Of a stretch of DNA of 64,000 nucleotides, positions 1 to 11,224 are shown one piece after another (position 1 is the stretch's first letter; every line of letters starts with the position of its first letter). A program made the position numbers and the translations under genes. The notes below the pieces were generated by a model. The model did no database searches and had not been told where the DNA came from. It saw nothing but the letters and a program-made list of their open reading frames with translations. The DNA is from Tolypeutes matacus (Eukaryota; Chordata; Mammalia; Cingulata; Chlamyphoridae): NCBI GenBank assembly GCA_026826555.1, contig JAKSZT010054215.1, positions 20,822,928 to 20,886,927 on the forward strand. The letters are read 5' to 3'.

Positions 1-104
1 CAGGGAGCTGCTAAACATCCCACATAGCACAGGACAGTCCTCACAGCAAAGAGCCAGCCAGCCCCAAATGCCATTAGTGCTGAGGCTGAGGAGCCCTGGT
101 CTGA
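1..104 (+). repeat. MER20-like hAT DNA transposon, 3' part
   Basis: The block contains GCTGCTAAACATCCCACA, CACAGGACAGTCC and CCCCAAATGCCATTAGTGCT, which follow the 3' half of the MER20 non-autonomous hAT-Charlie consensus in order. The element is cut by the window edge. Family assigned from memory of the consensus. Confidence 0.75.
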
Positions 105-573
105 GTGAACACATTCTTCTACTTATCACCCTTGTCTTCTTCCCACCAATTAATCCCACTAAATATCCTAAACCTGCATCCCTCAGTCATGCACACAAGA
201 CCTTTCTCCTAGCACGAAATGGTGGCAAATCCCTGATCCAGCTCACCAGTGCCCCTTTCCTCTTCTACCAAATGAAGGAGGGTGTGAACAGGCTCCCAGT
301 GCAGTTATCCCATCTGTTCTTTTATTCCAGAATGATGCCACTGGCTAATCATTAAACAAGTCTCACTAGATTCATTTAACACAGTTTAGAAGCCATGAAA
401 TACACTACTTTCAATCAATAAAATATGACTGAGAGGATCCTTCAAAGTTATTATTCTCAGCATACTCACTGGCTAATGACAAAACATACTCATTTACAAG
501 TTCTCTCTCCCAAGGAGACAGAAAACAGAGAAGAGAATTAATGATGGCATTTGGTCAGTCACTCTGTTAGACT
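105..573. other. Single-copy DNA, nothing recognised
   Basis: No repeat family, splice-site pair or convincing reading frame is visible. An open frame at 68-355 overlaps the MER20 remnant and is not credible as a gene. Confidence 0.5.
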
Positions 574-586
574 AAAAAGGAATGGA

Positions 587-1140
587 TGGGGGGCGGATGT
601 GGCTCAAATGGTTGGGAATCCGTCTCCCATATGGAGAGACCTGGGTTTGATCCCTGGGACCTCCCGGTAAAAATAAAGAAAAATATAGAAGGCAAGCAGG
701 CTGCCAAGCCCTGTGCGTGGGTGCGCCATCAGGTCCTGCAAGCAGGTGAGCCCCCAGGCCCCGTGTGTGGGTGTGCCATCAGGCCCCGCAAGCCAGTGAG
801 CCCCCCAGGCCCCGTGCACGGGTACACCGTCAGGCCCCCTGAGCCACGCAGCAAGAAGATGACGTAACAGGAGAGTGACACACGGGAGAGCCAAGACGAG
901 ACACACCAAAAAACCAGCAACTCAGGAGGCACAGGCGGTATGACGCCTCTCTCCCACATTGGAGGTTCCCAGGATCGAATCCTGGTGAAGACAGGCGGAG
1001 AAGGATGAGAAGAGAGGGCAGGAAACAGACACGGAGAATTGCCCAGTGAATGGACACAAAAACAGCAAGGAGGAGGGGGTGTGGTGTAAAAATGGTTAAA
1101 AAGTAAGTAATTAAATAAATATTTATTTGAAAAAAAAAAA
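587..1140 (+). mobile_element. DAS-type tRNA-derived SINE, form C dimer, full length
   Basis: Two tRNA-like heads are visible (GCGGATGTGGCTCAAATGG near 593 and GGAGGCACAGGCGGTATGAC near 925), each followed by a box-B-like core (GGTTTGATCCC, GGATCGAATCC), and the copy ends in an A run. A 13-bp TSD (AAAAAGGAATGGA) flanks it at 574-586 and 1141-1153, proving insertion as one unit. The link between units carries a ~50 bp tandem repeat (721-845) that lengthens this copy to ~554 bp against ~460 bp for the copies at 39854 and 51554. Confidence 0.92.
721..845 (+). repeat. Tandem ~50 bp repeat inside a SINE
   Basis: Two and a half units (721-770, 771-821, 822-845). Each unit starts GTGYRCCATCAGG and the two full units carry CCAGGCCCCGTG. 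The repeat lies in the spacer between the two tRNA-like units of the form C SINE. Confidence 0.8.
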
Positions 1141-1153
1141 AAAAAGGAATGGA

Positions 1154-2119
1154 CGAGGCACTCTTCTTTCAGGACTCCTCACAAGGCCCTATCTCATTTT
1201 TCATTAATTTCATCAAAGACGACCTACAATTTAGAATAATGTTTACCCAGGAATGTTCCTCCTACATTGATTAAACTTCCCAATAGAAACAGAGAAAATG
1301 AGAAATGCTAGTTAAACACACATACACACAGCGTTTTTTTTCCTCAAGGCTTCTCTGAACTTCAAATGCTGATGTGAACCATCCTCCCAGTCCCCATTGT
1401 GAATCTTCAAAATGGGGACCCAAGTATCTTTCAAACTTATTTGATACCAGAAGTGTTTAGGGTAAAGCACCTTTGGGCCTAGTATTGCTCAGGGCACCCT
1501 TTAGGAGATACTTACAAACAAGGTGTATGGAATTATTATTTTTGGGAATTGGTATTAGGAAGTGTCCATGCATTCTGAGTATGCGGGAGACGCTTCCTGT
1601 CCGTTTGTCTTAGCGGTTACAACTGCAAGGTTTCTTTGTAGCTTTTGGTAATTCATCTCCAGGGGTACATCTGCATCAACCCAAGCCAACTTAGGGAAAA
1701 AACAAGTCAGCACTAATCTACAAATATAGAGGAAGAGCAGAATTAAAGATGATTTCTAAAGGCACTCCACCTTTATGTTGAATGGCATAGAAATAGTCTC
1801 ATAAAAACCCTGTTTGGCTGGTTCTATATGTATTGCTAAAAGGAGACTATTTGTGTTGTAAAATGCAGAGATAAGCAGTATACACATACATGGTAAAGAC
1901 AGGAAAATTAGGAAAGGGAGCAAGGTATCTCTTCACGTTTACATACTTCTGTAGCCACAGCAGCATCAGTGACATGAATCAAGCAAGGAGAACCTCCCAT
2001 CTGGATGATGGGAGATATACTGGTTTGACCAAGAAGCAGTGGCTTTAAACCTCAAAGATATTTGAGCCTGCCACCTACTAGCTGTAAAAATGATACCTAT
2101 AAACCACAGCATATTGTTG
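1154..2119. other. Single-copy AT-rich DNA, nothing recognised
   Basis: No SINE, LINE or LTR signature and no supported frame. A short CA run (1319-1329) is the only simple repeat. Confidence 0.45.
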
Positions 2120-2161
2120 TGGTTAGGAAATGAGCTTTGAAGTAAGGCAAAACAGGGTGAG

Positions 2162-2364
2162 GGAGAAGATGTAGCTCACATGGTTGAACGTCTGCTTCCC
2201 ATGTACGAGGACGAGGTCCCAGGTTTGATGCCTGGTCCCTCCCAAAAACAAACAAATGAAAAAACCAACTCTCATTGGGGAGCAGATGCAGCTCAGTGGT
2301 TGAGCGCCTGCCTCTCATGTACAAGGTCCCGGGTTCAAGCCCTGATACCTCCTAAAAAAAAAAT
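2162..2364 (+). mobile_element. DAS SINE, form B/D dimer
   Basis: Two tRNA-like units (GATGTAGCTCACATGG near 2169; CAGATGCAGCTCAGTGG near 2282) joined by an A-rich linker. The 8-bp TSD AGGGTGAG lies at 2154-2161 and 2365-2372. It interrupts a MIR. Confidence 0.88.
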
Positions 2365-2474
2365 AGGGTGAGTCTTGGCTCTTAACTTTAATAGCTGGAA
2401 GATTCTGAGCAAGTTACTTCTTTAAGATTTCATTTCTTCCTGTGTAAAATGGAAATGATAAAATCTAGCTCATA

Positions 2475-2566
2475 GGGGAGCAGGTGTAGCTCAGTGGTTG
2501 AGTGCCTGTTTCTCATGTACAAAAGGTCCTGGGTTCAATCCACAGTACCTCCTAAAAAAAAAAAAC
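2475..2566 (+). mobile_element. DAS SINE, form D monomer
   Basis: Head GGAGCAGGTGTAGCTCAGTG, box B GGGTTCAATCC, CCTCCT and a poly-A. A 10-bp TSD with one mismatch (CTAGCTCATA at 2465-2474, CTAGGTCATA at 2567-2576) places it as a second, independent hit in the same MIR. Confidence 0.9.
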
Positions 2567-2680
2567 CTAGGTCATAAAGGTACTGTGAGGATTGAACAAA
2601 AGAATACAGGTAAATGCTTACCACAGTATCTGGACAGAGTTTAAGTGCTTACTAAATGTGAGTCATTATTAACATCAAAG

Positions 2681-3046
2681 CAAGGTCAGTGATAGGATTT
2701 TAGCATGAAGATATCCCTGGAAGGAACAGAGCCACAACTCCAATGCTCCCAGATGTCATCAGAATTCCCAACAACTACAATAGCTGATAGGATTAGCAGT
2801 GAGCATCCTTAAGTGCCCCTGCCAGAAAGGCAGCCTACAAGGTCTTCTACAAGGTCTGCTAAGAAGCACAACAGACACAGAAACATTTTCCCTATCCCCC
2901 ATGACCTGAGATTAAAGCATGGTGTAACCAAAGATGTTACAGCCACATTTGAACTCCAACTGAAATTAATATTATCCTAATGTTCAAGATTAGACCAACA
3001 GAAATCTTTTTAAATTCTGAGTCATCTAAAATAAAACATTACAGTT
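2681..3046. other. Single-copy DNA, nothing recognised
   Basis: No recognisable repeat or frame between the MIR and the next SINE. Confidence 0.4.
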
Positions 3047-3055
3047 TAATTATTA

Positions 3056-3422
3056 GGAAGCGGATGTGGCTCAAGTGATTGAGCTCCCACCTACCACACA
3101 GGAGGTCCCAGGTTCGGTTCCCGGTGCCTCCTCAAGAAGATGAGCAAGACAGCAAGCTGACACGGCAGGCAGGTGTGGCAAGTTGACACAAAATGACACA
3201 ACAAGAGACAGGAAGAAAACATAATGAGACACACAACAAAGCAGGGACTAGAGGTGGCTCAAGCGATTAGGCGCCTCCCTCCCACACATCAGAGGTCCTG
3301 GGTTCGGTTCCCAGTGCCTCCTAAAAACAAGACCAGCACATAACAAACAGACACAGCAAATGCAAACAATGAGGTAGGAAGAAATAAATAAAATAAATCT
3401 TTAAAAATAAACAAATAAAGCC
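3056..3422 (+). mobile_element. DAS SINE, form E dimer
   Basis: Unit 1 has AGCGGATGTGGCTCAAGTG and GGTTCGGTTCCCGGTGCC. The linker has ACAACAAAGCAGGGA, and unit 2 has GAGGTGGCTCAAGCGATTAG. The copy ends in an AAATAAATC-type tail. The 9-bp TSD TAATTATTA lies at 3047-3055 and 3423-3431. Confidence 0.92.
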
Positions 3423-3431
3423 TAATTATTA

Positions 3432-3910
3432 TGTCGAGAGTTAAACTATTATTTATTCTTTCCCAAAATAAACATCAGCCAGATAAACCAGACTTGCATT
3501 TTGCCAAATAGATATGTACCTATGAAAGTCATTACACACACGTACAAATTCCATGAGCGGCCTCACATATACATGTATATATCCTTGAGAGATCCTCAAA
3601 AGAAGGCTTAAACAATAAATTATTCCAGCCACTCAACCAAATTTGCTACTTCCAGGTCTCAGTTCAATGCATTATTCAGACAACCAGCATTTGCTATGCA
3701 TTTATGGAGCAAATGCTGAAAGGTAAGCAAATTGTTTTTGTGATTTTTGAGGTATAGAAAAATCAAGGGAAAAACTCAATTTCTACATTCAAGCGTACAT
3801 GTACTGAAAAAAAAAAACAAACACCTAGGCCTGTACAACACAGTGAACCCTAATGTATACAATGGACTATAGTTAATATATTCCTTCTATCCTTTCAAGA
3901 ATTATAACAG
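3432..3910. other. Single-copy AT-rich DNA, nothing recognised
   Basis: No repeat signature or coding pattern was found. Confidence 0.4.
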
Positions 3911-3982
3911 GGAAGTGGCTGTGGCTCAATCAGTGGGGCTCCCGTTTGCCATATGGGAGGCCCCGGGTTCGGTTCCCGGGGC
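3911..3982 (+). mobile_element. DAS SINE, form A, 5' half cut by the gap
   Basis: Starts GGGAAGTGGCTGTGGCTCAA and runs through the box-B palindrome (GGCCCCGGG, loop TTCGGTT, CCCGGGGC), where sequence stops at the N run. The rest of the element, including its tail, is missing. Confidence 0.9.
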
Positions 3983-4382
3983 NNNNNNNNNNNNNNNNNN
4001 NNNNNNNNNNNNNNNNNNNNNNNNNNNNNNNNNNNNNNNNNNNNNNNNNNNNNNNNNNNNNNNNNNNNNNNNNNNNNNNNNNNNNNNNNNNNNNNNNNNN
4101 NNNNNNNNNNNNNNNNNNNNNNNNNNNNNNNNNNNNNNNNNNNNNNNNNNNNNNNNNNNNNNNNNNNNNNNNNNNNNNNNNNNNNNNNNNNNNNNNNNNN
4201 NNNNNNNNNNNNNNNNNNNNNNNNNNNNNNNNNNNNNNNNNNNNNNNNNNNNNNNNNNNNNNNNNNNNNNNNNNNNNNNNNNNNNNNNNNNNNNNNNNNN
4301 NNNNNNNNNNNNNNNNNNNNNNNNNNNNNNNNNNNNNNNNNNNNNNNNNNNNNNNNNNNNNNNNNNNNNNNNNNNNNNNNNN
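3983..4382. other. Assembly gap, exactly 400 N
   Basis: An uninterrupted N run of exactly 400. The gap at 18026 has the same length, so this looks like a placeholder rather than a measured distance. All open frames that cross it are artefacts. Confidence 0.97.
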
Positions 4383-4456
4383 GCCCCGGGAACCGAACCC
4401 GGGGCCTCCCATATGGCAAACGGGAGCCCTACTGATTGAGCCACAGCCGCTTCCCC
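4383..4456 (-). mobile_element. DAS SINE, form A, inverted partner of the copy at 3911
   Basis: On the minus strand it runs from the head (GGAAGCGGCTGTGGCTCAAT, at 4456) to the box-B palindrome, and stops at the gap at the same base as its partner. The pair is therefore tail to tail across the gap. Confidence 0.88.
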
Positions 4457-7429
4457 TCAACCTACTTTTAAACCACTCTGAGAATTAAGTTCCTCAGGTA
4501 TAAAACGGGATGTTAAGATCACCAACTTTCCAAGGTTGCAGGGAGGCCTAACTACTCAGAAATCAAATGTCGCTCCAGATAGACACAGTTTCCTTAAGCT
4601 GGCCCAATCACCTTTGAGTTCATCTTGCTACTCTTTTCATTTTCTGGCTCAAAATCTCTGTCCTCGCCATACAACCATGCTCAGTGTCCTCTACATGTTT
4701 TTCTTCTGCTGAAGGTTAAGCTTTCCCATTCCTTCCCTTCTTGGTTCCTCCTGACCTTTCTGTCAAACACCAGCCCTTTCCCTTTTTCACAATTCCCCTC
4801 AAAACCTATCTTTTTTAGAACCCCTATTAGATCCAATCCTTTCTTGTATCTTTCCTTCCACTTCTGCTCTTAGAATCAAAGTGAGCATGTCAGACAACAG
4901 GGTTAAAAATTAAGGACACCGATTTAATTGACTTACGGGTGAAGTTGCCTTCTGACAGCAAAGCTACAGACTGCACCCCCAAAGCGTTATAGTCATTTTA
5001 CAGCTCTGTGCTCCAGGCTACAAGGAGAACAGATGAAAGGTGGATTGAACAAAGGAAAATCCAACCCACCACCAAAAAACCACGTTGGTCAACAATGTCA
5101 TTTTTATACATGAGCAAGAGCACAATCTACAGAAGGCAGCCCCCCCTTTCTTTGTCTGCCTCTTGCCCCCAGTTTGTTAAACCTACTTAATGAATATGTG
5201 TAGTTCATTTCTCATTCACCTAAATGTTTCTGCCAGTGTCCACACAAAGGCAGCCCCCAGATTTTGTGCTTACAATGACATTCTCTAGACGGCATCGCAT
5301 TTTAAAACAAAGAAGGCATAGACTAGATACTAGAGACTGCTTAAATTGTTTCCCCTTTATGATTCCCACCGTAGGGGACCCCTGAGGTGCCTCACGAGCC
5401 CACCGGTCACCTCCAATGAGAACCTGTGCAGTAACCCTGCCCTCTCCAAGTCATAGCTGACTAGACTAGGATCAATTTGAATCTTGATCTTGAGAAATGG
5501 AGGTGGAACTGAGGAATACAGGCAATGTCTTCCAATTAATTTAAAACTGAGGGCATGAGAACAAAGGGGCTGTGGGACAGCCACATTTGGAAAGCAGAAA
5601 CCCAGTTCTACCAAGAAAAGCACTGAGACAACCGAGGATAAGTGGCTCTGAAAAGAACACAGAGCAAGCTCAGTGTAAGATATCACCTGAGTTCCTGGTT
5701 TGCTTCCTCCCAAAGCTGTCCAGCCCTATGGCCTTATAACCAGGCCCCTCTGGGACCATGTTAGCTAGGACAGCTACGTCTTGGTCACATGCCCCACAGG
5801 CCACACAAATACCAATCCAGCCTCCCCATCTGAATCTTGCCCATGAGGACTTACTGCTTCTCCGAGCCACACACCTCACCTTGGCTAGGTGTCCCCAGTC
5901 ACCATCCCAAACGAAGGCTGCCAGGTAAGGCTGGTTCTCAATTCAGTTGTCTGGTGATTCACTCCCTCAACCCACAAATGCTAGTGGGTTTCTCCTCTGA
6001 GCACCACAGACCACCGAGATCACCCAATTTCTACTCCCTTGTACATTTACATGCCCAACGGTTCTGCCTTCTCCTCCTAATCTCCTGGTTCTCACCTATT
6101 TTACCAGAATTTTGACCACCCATTGCTGTTTTGCCTTCTTACATCCTCCTCACATCTGCTAACATCCTCTTCACATCTGCTAGTCTTTGCCTCCTAATTT
6201 ATCCAGACTCCTGGCACACTGACTTCAGCTCAGGTCTCCAGGTTCTGGTACCACCTCCAACTCAGATTAACTTCTATGGTTCCAACCATGGCCTTGCCAG
6301 TCCTGAACACCCAGCCTTGTCCTTATTCCCCAAGCCCCATCCCACTCTCCTCCCAGCAATCTGTGACACGACAGGAGCCACCCTCCAAGGCCCAGAGCAG
6401 ACACTCCCGCGGCCCAAGCACAGGATTCTGCACAGAACAGAGAGCTGAAGGATGCAGCTGGAGGTCAATAAGTTCTATTCAAATCTGGATTTAAAGATCA
6501 CAGAATTCAGTGTCCAAAGGTCCAATAAGATCTAAAACTCAACTAGGATTTCTGTGAAATGGAGGGCTTTCTTGCAGAGATCGTATGGTAAACTAGTTCA
6601 TGTAACAGATGGCATTTAATCACTATAGCTAATTTAATAGAAGTGACTTCCCAAAGTAACAAACACACTAATTAAAATTTTCCAGTCTCTTACAGTTCCA
6701 ACCATAATACACTAACCTCCTTCCGATGATCAAATTCTTGTCTGTCCCAGGCCCCAGGGTAACCTTCCCCAAGACATGTGGATCTAAGGACTCAATAGTG
6801 GCTATCATCATTTAAGCACTTAAGCAGGTGGTGGTGATTAACAATTTTTTAACACTGCTCTGTGAGGTGGCTCCTTGTAACTCCTATTCTAAGGAAAAGC
6901 CATACAGCAGGCACAGAGGCAGTATCAGTAGCAGCCTAACAGCTGAGGCCGCATCTCACTGGATCCTGAATCTCTGAACCAAACAGGGCACAGTCACTGC
7001 AAACATGGCACAGTCCCTTTTACGTGCTAAGCTAAGGCATGACAGTCATCAGGGCAATGACTTATAACAGGCACCCCTGCCACACATCTTCTGGATCTAA
7101 TCTCAGCATTAAAATTATCTTCCATCTTATCAGAGTGTAGGTATCAAGAGGCGGAAGAGGTCAAGATATCAGAGCTGGAATAATGCAAGAATGTAAGAGC
7201 AGAGATACACTGAGGTTCCGGTCAGATCCCAAATGCCTGGAAATTGGTGTCTGTGACAGAACTGGGAACCTAAGAACAAGGAGACAGTTGTGGCCCCATT
7301 TGCACTCACTGGTATCACCTGCAAAGCTAGGGGTAAGTCACAGAGGAAGTCCGGTAAAGCTTAGGGAATGGGATAACTCTGGAAGCAGAGGAGGCAGCAG
7401 GTATGGAAACCAAGGAAAACAGTTGAGAC
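4457..7429. other. ~3 kb single-copy DNA
   Basis: Mostly unrecognised. A weak MIR-like segment may lie at about 6780-6910 (minus). Short open frames (for example 5357-5713 minus, 6131-6448 plus) have no family resemblance, no clean splice context and compete on both strands, so I do not call genes. Confidence 0.4.
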
Positions 7430-7612
7430 CCTTGCTATTAAAGTGAGGTCCACGGACTAGCAGTGCCCAGTTTCAGCATCACCCGGGAATTTATTAGAAA
7501 TGCAGTATTCTGGGCCCACGCCAGCCCCACCAAATGATTATCTGCATCTAAACAATATCCCCATGTGATCTGCGTGCACAATAAAGTATGAAAAGTACTG
7601 TCTAAACAAGTG
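7430..7612 (-). repeat. MER5A-like hAT DNA transposon
   Basis: AGTGAGGTCCACGGACTAGC, TCAGCATCACCCGGGAATT, AGAAATGCAG and TCTGGGCCCACGCCAGCCCC match the reverse of the MER5A consensus in order. Confidence 0.75.
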
Positions 7613-7734
7613 GACCTAGAACTCCTCTCTCCACCCGCATGGACTCTGGGCAACAGGTGCAGGGCACAAGCACCAAGTAAGAGCTTTTGCAGGGAAAAGT
7701 CAAGGCACTGGAACTGCAAAGAACTGCAGAGCCA

Positions 7735-7895
7735 GTCACACTCTGGTTCGAATGTAGGGATAACCACTTACTAGTGGTGCAATCTTAGGCAAGCTCCTTA
7801 ATCTTTCAGTGGGGTGTTAATTAGACTTACAGAAGACAGTAAGTACAGGGCATCTAGCACGCAGTAAACTCTCAATAAATACTGGTTCCCTTTCC
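7735..7895 (+). repeat. MIR
   Basis: Contains CTGGTTCGAATG, ACCACTTACTAGTGGTGCAA, AGGCAAGCTCCTTAATCT and GCAGTAAACTCTCAATAAAT in MIR order. Confidence 0.82.
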
Positions 7896-8137
7896 ATTCT
7901 GCAACAGACACCAACCCAGCCTGGCTGCCCAGACCTGTAATTGGGGGTGATGAAATTAGGAACACCTGGCAGAGAGTCTAAACTGGGGGAGGTCTAGGTT
8001 CTCTAACAAAGAGACTCTGGCATAGCTATTGCACTATCGTTTTCAACCAACTCAGTAATCCCAATAAATATGATAGCTGCAGGGCAAAAGGAAACTTTTA
8101 TTGCTAAATTCATTTAGATATCCAACCAACATTCCAG

Positions 8138-8640
8138 AACAGCACAATCCAACAGAAACACAATGAAATCCGCATATTTAGGTTTAAATTTTCTAGTAGT
8201 CACATTTTTTAAAGCCCAATAAAAGGATGAAGTAATTTTTTTTTTTTTTTTTTAAGATTTTATTTATTTATTCATTTATCCCCACCTTGCTGCTTGTGCT
8301 CGCTGGGTCAGCCAACCACGCCGTGCAGGCGGGCCTGCCCTCACCAGGAGGCCCCGGGAACCGAACCCGGGGCCTCCCATATGGTAAACGGGAGCCCCAC
8401 TGATTGAGCCACAGCCACTTCCCAGGATGAAGTAAATTTTAATAAATATCTAAAATATTGTCATTTCAACATTCAGTCAATATAAAAAATCAGTGATTTT
8501 TTTTTTTTTTTTTTGGTACTAGGTCTTCAAAACCCGGCATGTAATTTATACTTGAAGCACATCTCAGTCAGGACTGGACACATTTCAAGTGCTCAAAATA
8601 GCCACATGTGGCTAGTGGCTATCGTACTAGACAGAAAGGT
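8138..8640 (+). repeat. Ancient hAT-like MITE, split by a form A SINE
   Basis: The front (CAGCACAATCCAACAGAAAC, AAATTTTCTAGTAGTCACAT) and back (TTGTCATTTCAACATTCAGT, TTTCAAGTGCTCAAAATAGC, CCACATGTGGCTAGTGGCTA) belong to a common mammalian hAT-type MITE consensus. I recognise the consensus but am not certain of its name. A SINE with TSD sits inside it. Confidence 0.65.
8236..8423 (-). mobile_element. DAS SINE, form A, full length
   Basis: On the minus strand: head, GC palindrome, GCCCGCCTGCACGGCGTGG, TGACCCAGCGAGCACAAGC-type middle and an (AATA)n AAAATCTT A-tail. The perfect 12-bp TSD AGGATGAAGTAA lies at 8224-8235 and 8424-8435. Confidence 0.95.
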
Positions 8641-9046
8641 TCTACACATAAAATGGATATTCATGATCCCTTCTCAAAATCTTTTATCTGCCCCCCAAAT
8701 CCCAGTGAGCAGGGTATGAATAGCTTGGCCACTGCGAAGCAAATACAGGGAGAAAAGTACAGGGAGAAAAGTGCAAGGAGAAAGGGACAGAACGAGGATT
8801 TTTGCTAACCTGGCAATTAATCCAATAGTTTGCCGCTTATGGTTCATATTTTCACAATCAAATTGTTTGTTTTTTAAGACTTTGGGTCAACATAAATTAC
8901 ACCAATAGACAACCTGGACTACAGGTACTGACCGATAGGACTGGAGAACTTGGAGGAAAGACAGTTGAAGTACAAGATTCTCCAACTACAAATGAAAATG
9001 CAGTGAAGGAGGAACAAGTACCCCAGCCCTCGTGCCCTCATTTTGC
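8641..9046. other. Single-copy DNA, nothing recognised
   Basis: Contains a short local duplication (GGGAGAAAAGTACA then GGGAGAAAAGTGCA near 8746-8773), otherwise featureless. Confidence 0.4.
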
Positions 9047-9251
9047 TCTTTTTTGGGGGGGTACTGGGGCCAAGGATTGAACCTGGGACCTCGTATGTGG
9101 GAAGCCGCCGCTCAACCACCGAGGCTCATCAACTCCAGAGTTGGCCCTTTCACTTGTTTGTTTTTGTTTCTTTTTAGGAGGCACTGGGGACCCAACCCGG
9201 GACCTCCCATGTGGGAAGCAGGCGCTCAACCACTTGAGCCACACCTGCTCC
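9047..9251 (-). mobile_element. DAS SINE, form B/D dimer
   Basis: Read on the minus strand: GGGAGCAGGTGTGGCTCAAG with CCACATGGGAGGTCCCGGGT, a linker rich in AAACAAAAACAAACAAG, then a second unit with GAGCCTCGGTGGTTGAG and GGTCCCAGGTTCAATCC. No clear TSD found. Confidence 0.85.
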
Positions 9252-9361
9252 CTTCATTCCCTTTTAACCAGATATGAGGGAGCTGTAACTGAAGACCTAC
9301 AGAGAAGGCAGTAGACCTTCATTCTGAATGTTTTCTTGGTCAAAAACATCTACTTGCAAAT

Positions 9362-9585
9362 TAGAGGTTGCCTAGAGCTAGGGACTGAGGATTGGAGATG
9401 GTGGTTAAAAGGTGCAGTGTTTCTTTTTGGAGAAGAATGTTCTAAAACTGACTGTGGTAATTGACTGTGGTGATAGATGTACAACCTGTGAATATACTAA
9501 AAGCCATTGAATTGCACATTTTAAATGGGTGAGTCATTTGTTATGTGCATTATATCTCAATAAAGCTGTTGAAAAACAAAACAAA
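9362..9585 (+). mobile_element. 5'-truncated L1, 3' end only
   Basis: Carries the L1M-type 3' UTR (GTGATAGATGTACAACCTGT, ACTAAAAGCCATTGAATTG, ATCTCAATAAAGCTGTTGAA). A perfect 14-bp TSD ATCTACTTGCAAAT at 9348-9361 and 9586-9599 shows the original insertion boundaries are preserved. Confidence 0.92.
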
Positions 9586-9714
9586 ATCTACTTGCAAATG
9601 GGGCCCCAGGTAAGACAGAGAAACAACACTCTGCAAGACAGCAAAAAGAATGTCAAGGGCAAAGGTCGATTTCCTAAAATAGGAGGCTGAGATACACAGA
9701 ACCACAGCTACCAT

Positions 9715-9895
9715 TGTAGGGAGAACCTACCAAGTGGGAGAACTCGGCTAAGCCCTTTATATGCATATAATCGCCATAAAAACCCTCAAGAAATGTATGG
9801 CCCAGAAACTGAAATAACTTGCTCAAGGTCCCATGTAGAACTCAGACTCAAACCCACTTAATTCCGTCTCCCAAGCTTTTAACCACTCAACCCAA
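9715..9895 (-). repeat. MIR
   Basis: TAAGCCCTTTATATGCATAT, AACTTGCTCAAGGTCCCATG and CTTTTAACCACTC match the MIR reverse complement. Confidence 0.8.
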
Positions 9896-10574
9896 CATTC
9901 TCGTCTCCAGGGTGCACGTAATTACCAGAGTTTGTTTGTCCTCACCAAGACTCATATACTCCTGACCATAAATATCAAAGCAGCATCAATATAAGAGAAT
10001 TAATTTCATCGTACCTACTGCTTATATGTTATAACAAGTATATATTTATATTTCAACAAACACAACACAATAATAACTCATGTTGCTTCTGTTCCCAAAT
10101 CCCTGCTTTCCTGGAAAACAGGTTTATATCACTTAGGGGTAGGCAAAGGCAAGTGAAAATCTCCCTGGCTTGACCACCCAGACTTAACTGGAATACCAGG
10201 CACAGTCAGTTCTCAAGCCAATGTTAGATTTGATGTAAGTATATCAAATCAGCAAGTGTTAGAGACAAGCCTTTCAATGAGGATTCATATGAGGGCTTCA
10301 TTTGAATAATTCATAAGCTGAATTCATTGTACACCATCAGGATACATGACAATAAATTTTGGAAGGCACAGAAAAGTAGAATTACGGTAGTGAGACTCTT
10401 GGACTAGGAATGCACGGTGCTGGGTTCTAGTTCCAAACTTGCTATTAACCACCTGATGAGCCCCACCTCCTCCCCAGCCCCACACCTATCATTTGAGCTT
10501 TCTGAAGAAAATTAGGACATAACTATTAAATATGTGAAGTACACCAAGCTATGTGATACTTTAAAACAGGAGGC
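9896..10574. other. Single-copy AT-rich DNA
   Basis: No repeat recognised. If the leftward transcript is real and its polyadenylation signal is used, this lies just beyond its 3' end. Confidence 0.4.
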
Positions 10575-10863
10575 TTTGGATTTTCTAGTTTATTAAGTTT
10601 TCCAATAGTCCAGAGATTCAAATTCTTACTATTTACCTCCTTAGAAAGAATTTGTTTCCAACATTAGAAAACTATCAAAGTCAATATCCATTGACAGCCC
10701 CATGAGTCAGCCTTTGGAAAGTAGGAGTCTGTATTCCAACAAGAAAAGGCTGATGATGAGAAAACATTTAAGAACTACAATCCCTTGGTTTTATCTTTAG
10801 GTCTCTCTGGATCTTGCAAGATGTCTGCAATCTGTAAGTACGCAAAGCTGCGATAACATCAGA
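10575..10863 (-). other. Candidate terminal exon of a leftward transcript
   Basis: Read on the minus strand, a strong 3' splice site (TATTATTTTATTTTCAG) precedes 10863. Two frames stay open over the first ~85-95 bases; one ends at TAG (10775-10777), the other at TAA (10768-10770). AATAAA lies downstream at 10589-10594, with no recognised transposon between. Fits a last exon of ~290 bp. I recognise no protein. It could also be chance splice-like sequence, and no transcript evidence is available here. Confidence 0.3.
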
Positions 10864-11224
10864 CTGAAAATAAAATAATACAAAACCTGTATTTTCAGGC
10901 CCTAAACACCATCAACTCAAGCTACTTATCAGGGAATACTTTGGAGAGCTAAAAAGGTCATTCTGAGTTTGTCTAAAATTTGCTTATTTCAGACTCCAGA
11001 TTCAGATTAAACAGAATTTTCTCTCTCCCATATCCTAAGAGTCAGAATCCAGAACTTCCTGTCTGCAGAAGATGAATCAAAGAGCTCTTTAACTGTGTTT
11101 ATTTACTGTTGGAACGAAAAGATTTTTCTGAACACCACTCACAATTTACTTTGATTTCCTCATCTTTCTCAAAGAATCAATAAAACAAAAACACCTTATT
11201 CCTTCTCCCAATCCATATACTCAC

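Larger units (their letters stand above)
2120..2680 (+). repeat. MIR split by two SINE insertions
   Basis: Pieces at about 2120-2161, 2365-2474 and 2567-2680 join into one MIR: a tRNA-like front, GAGCAAGTTACTTC, GTGTAAAATGGAAATGATAA, then ACTGTGAGGATTGAA and a TAAGTGCTTACTAAATG end. The breaks coincide with two TSD-flanked DAS SINEs, so the MIR predates both. Confidence 0.8.

Noticed and set aside
3895..4488. Several 160-180 codon frames on both strands
   Set aside because: They cross the 400-N gap and consist mostly of unknown residues; the ends are SINE.
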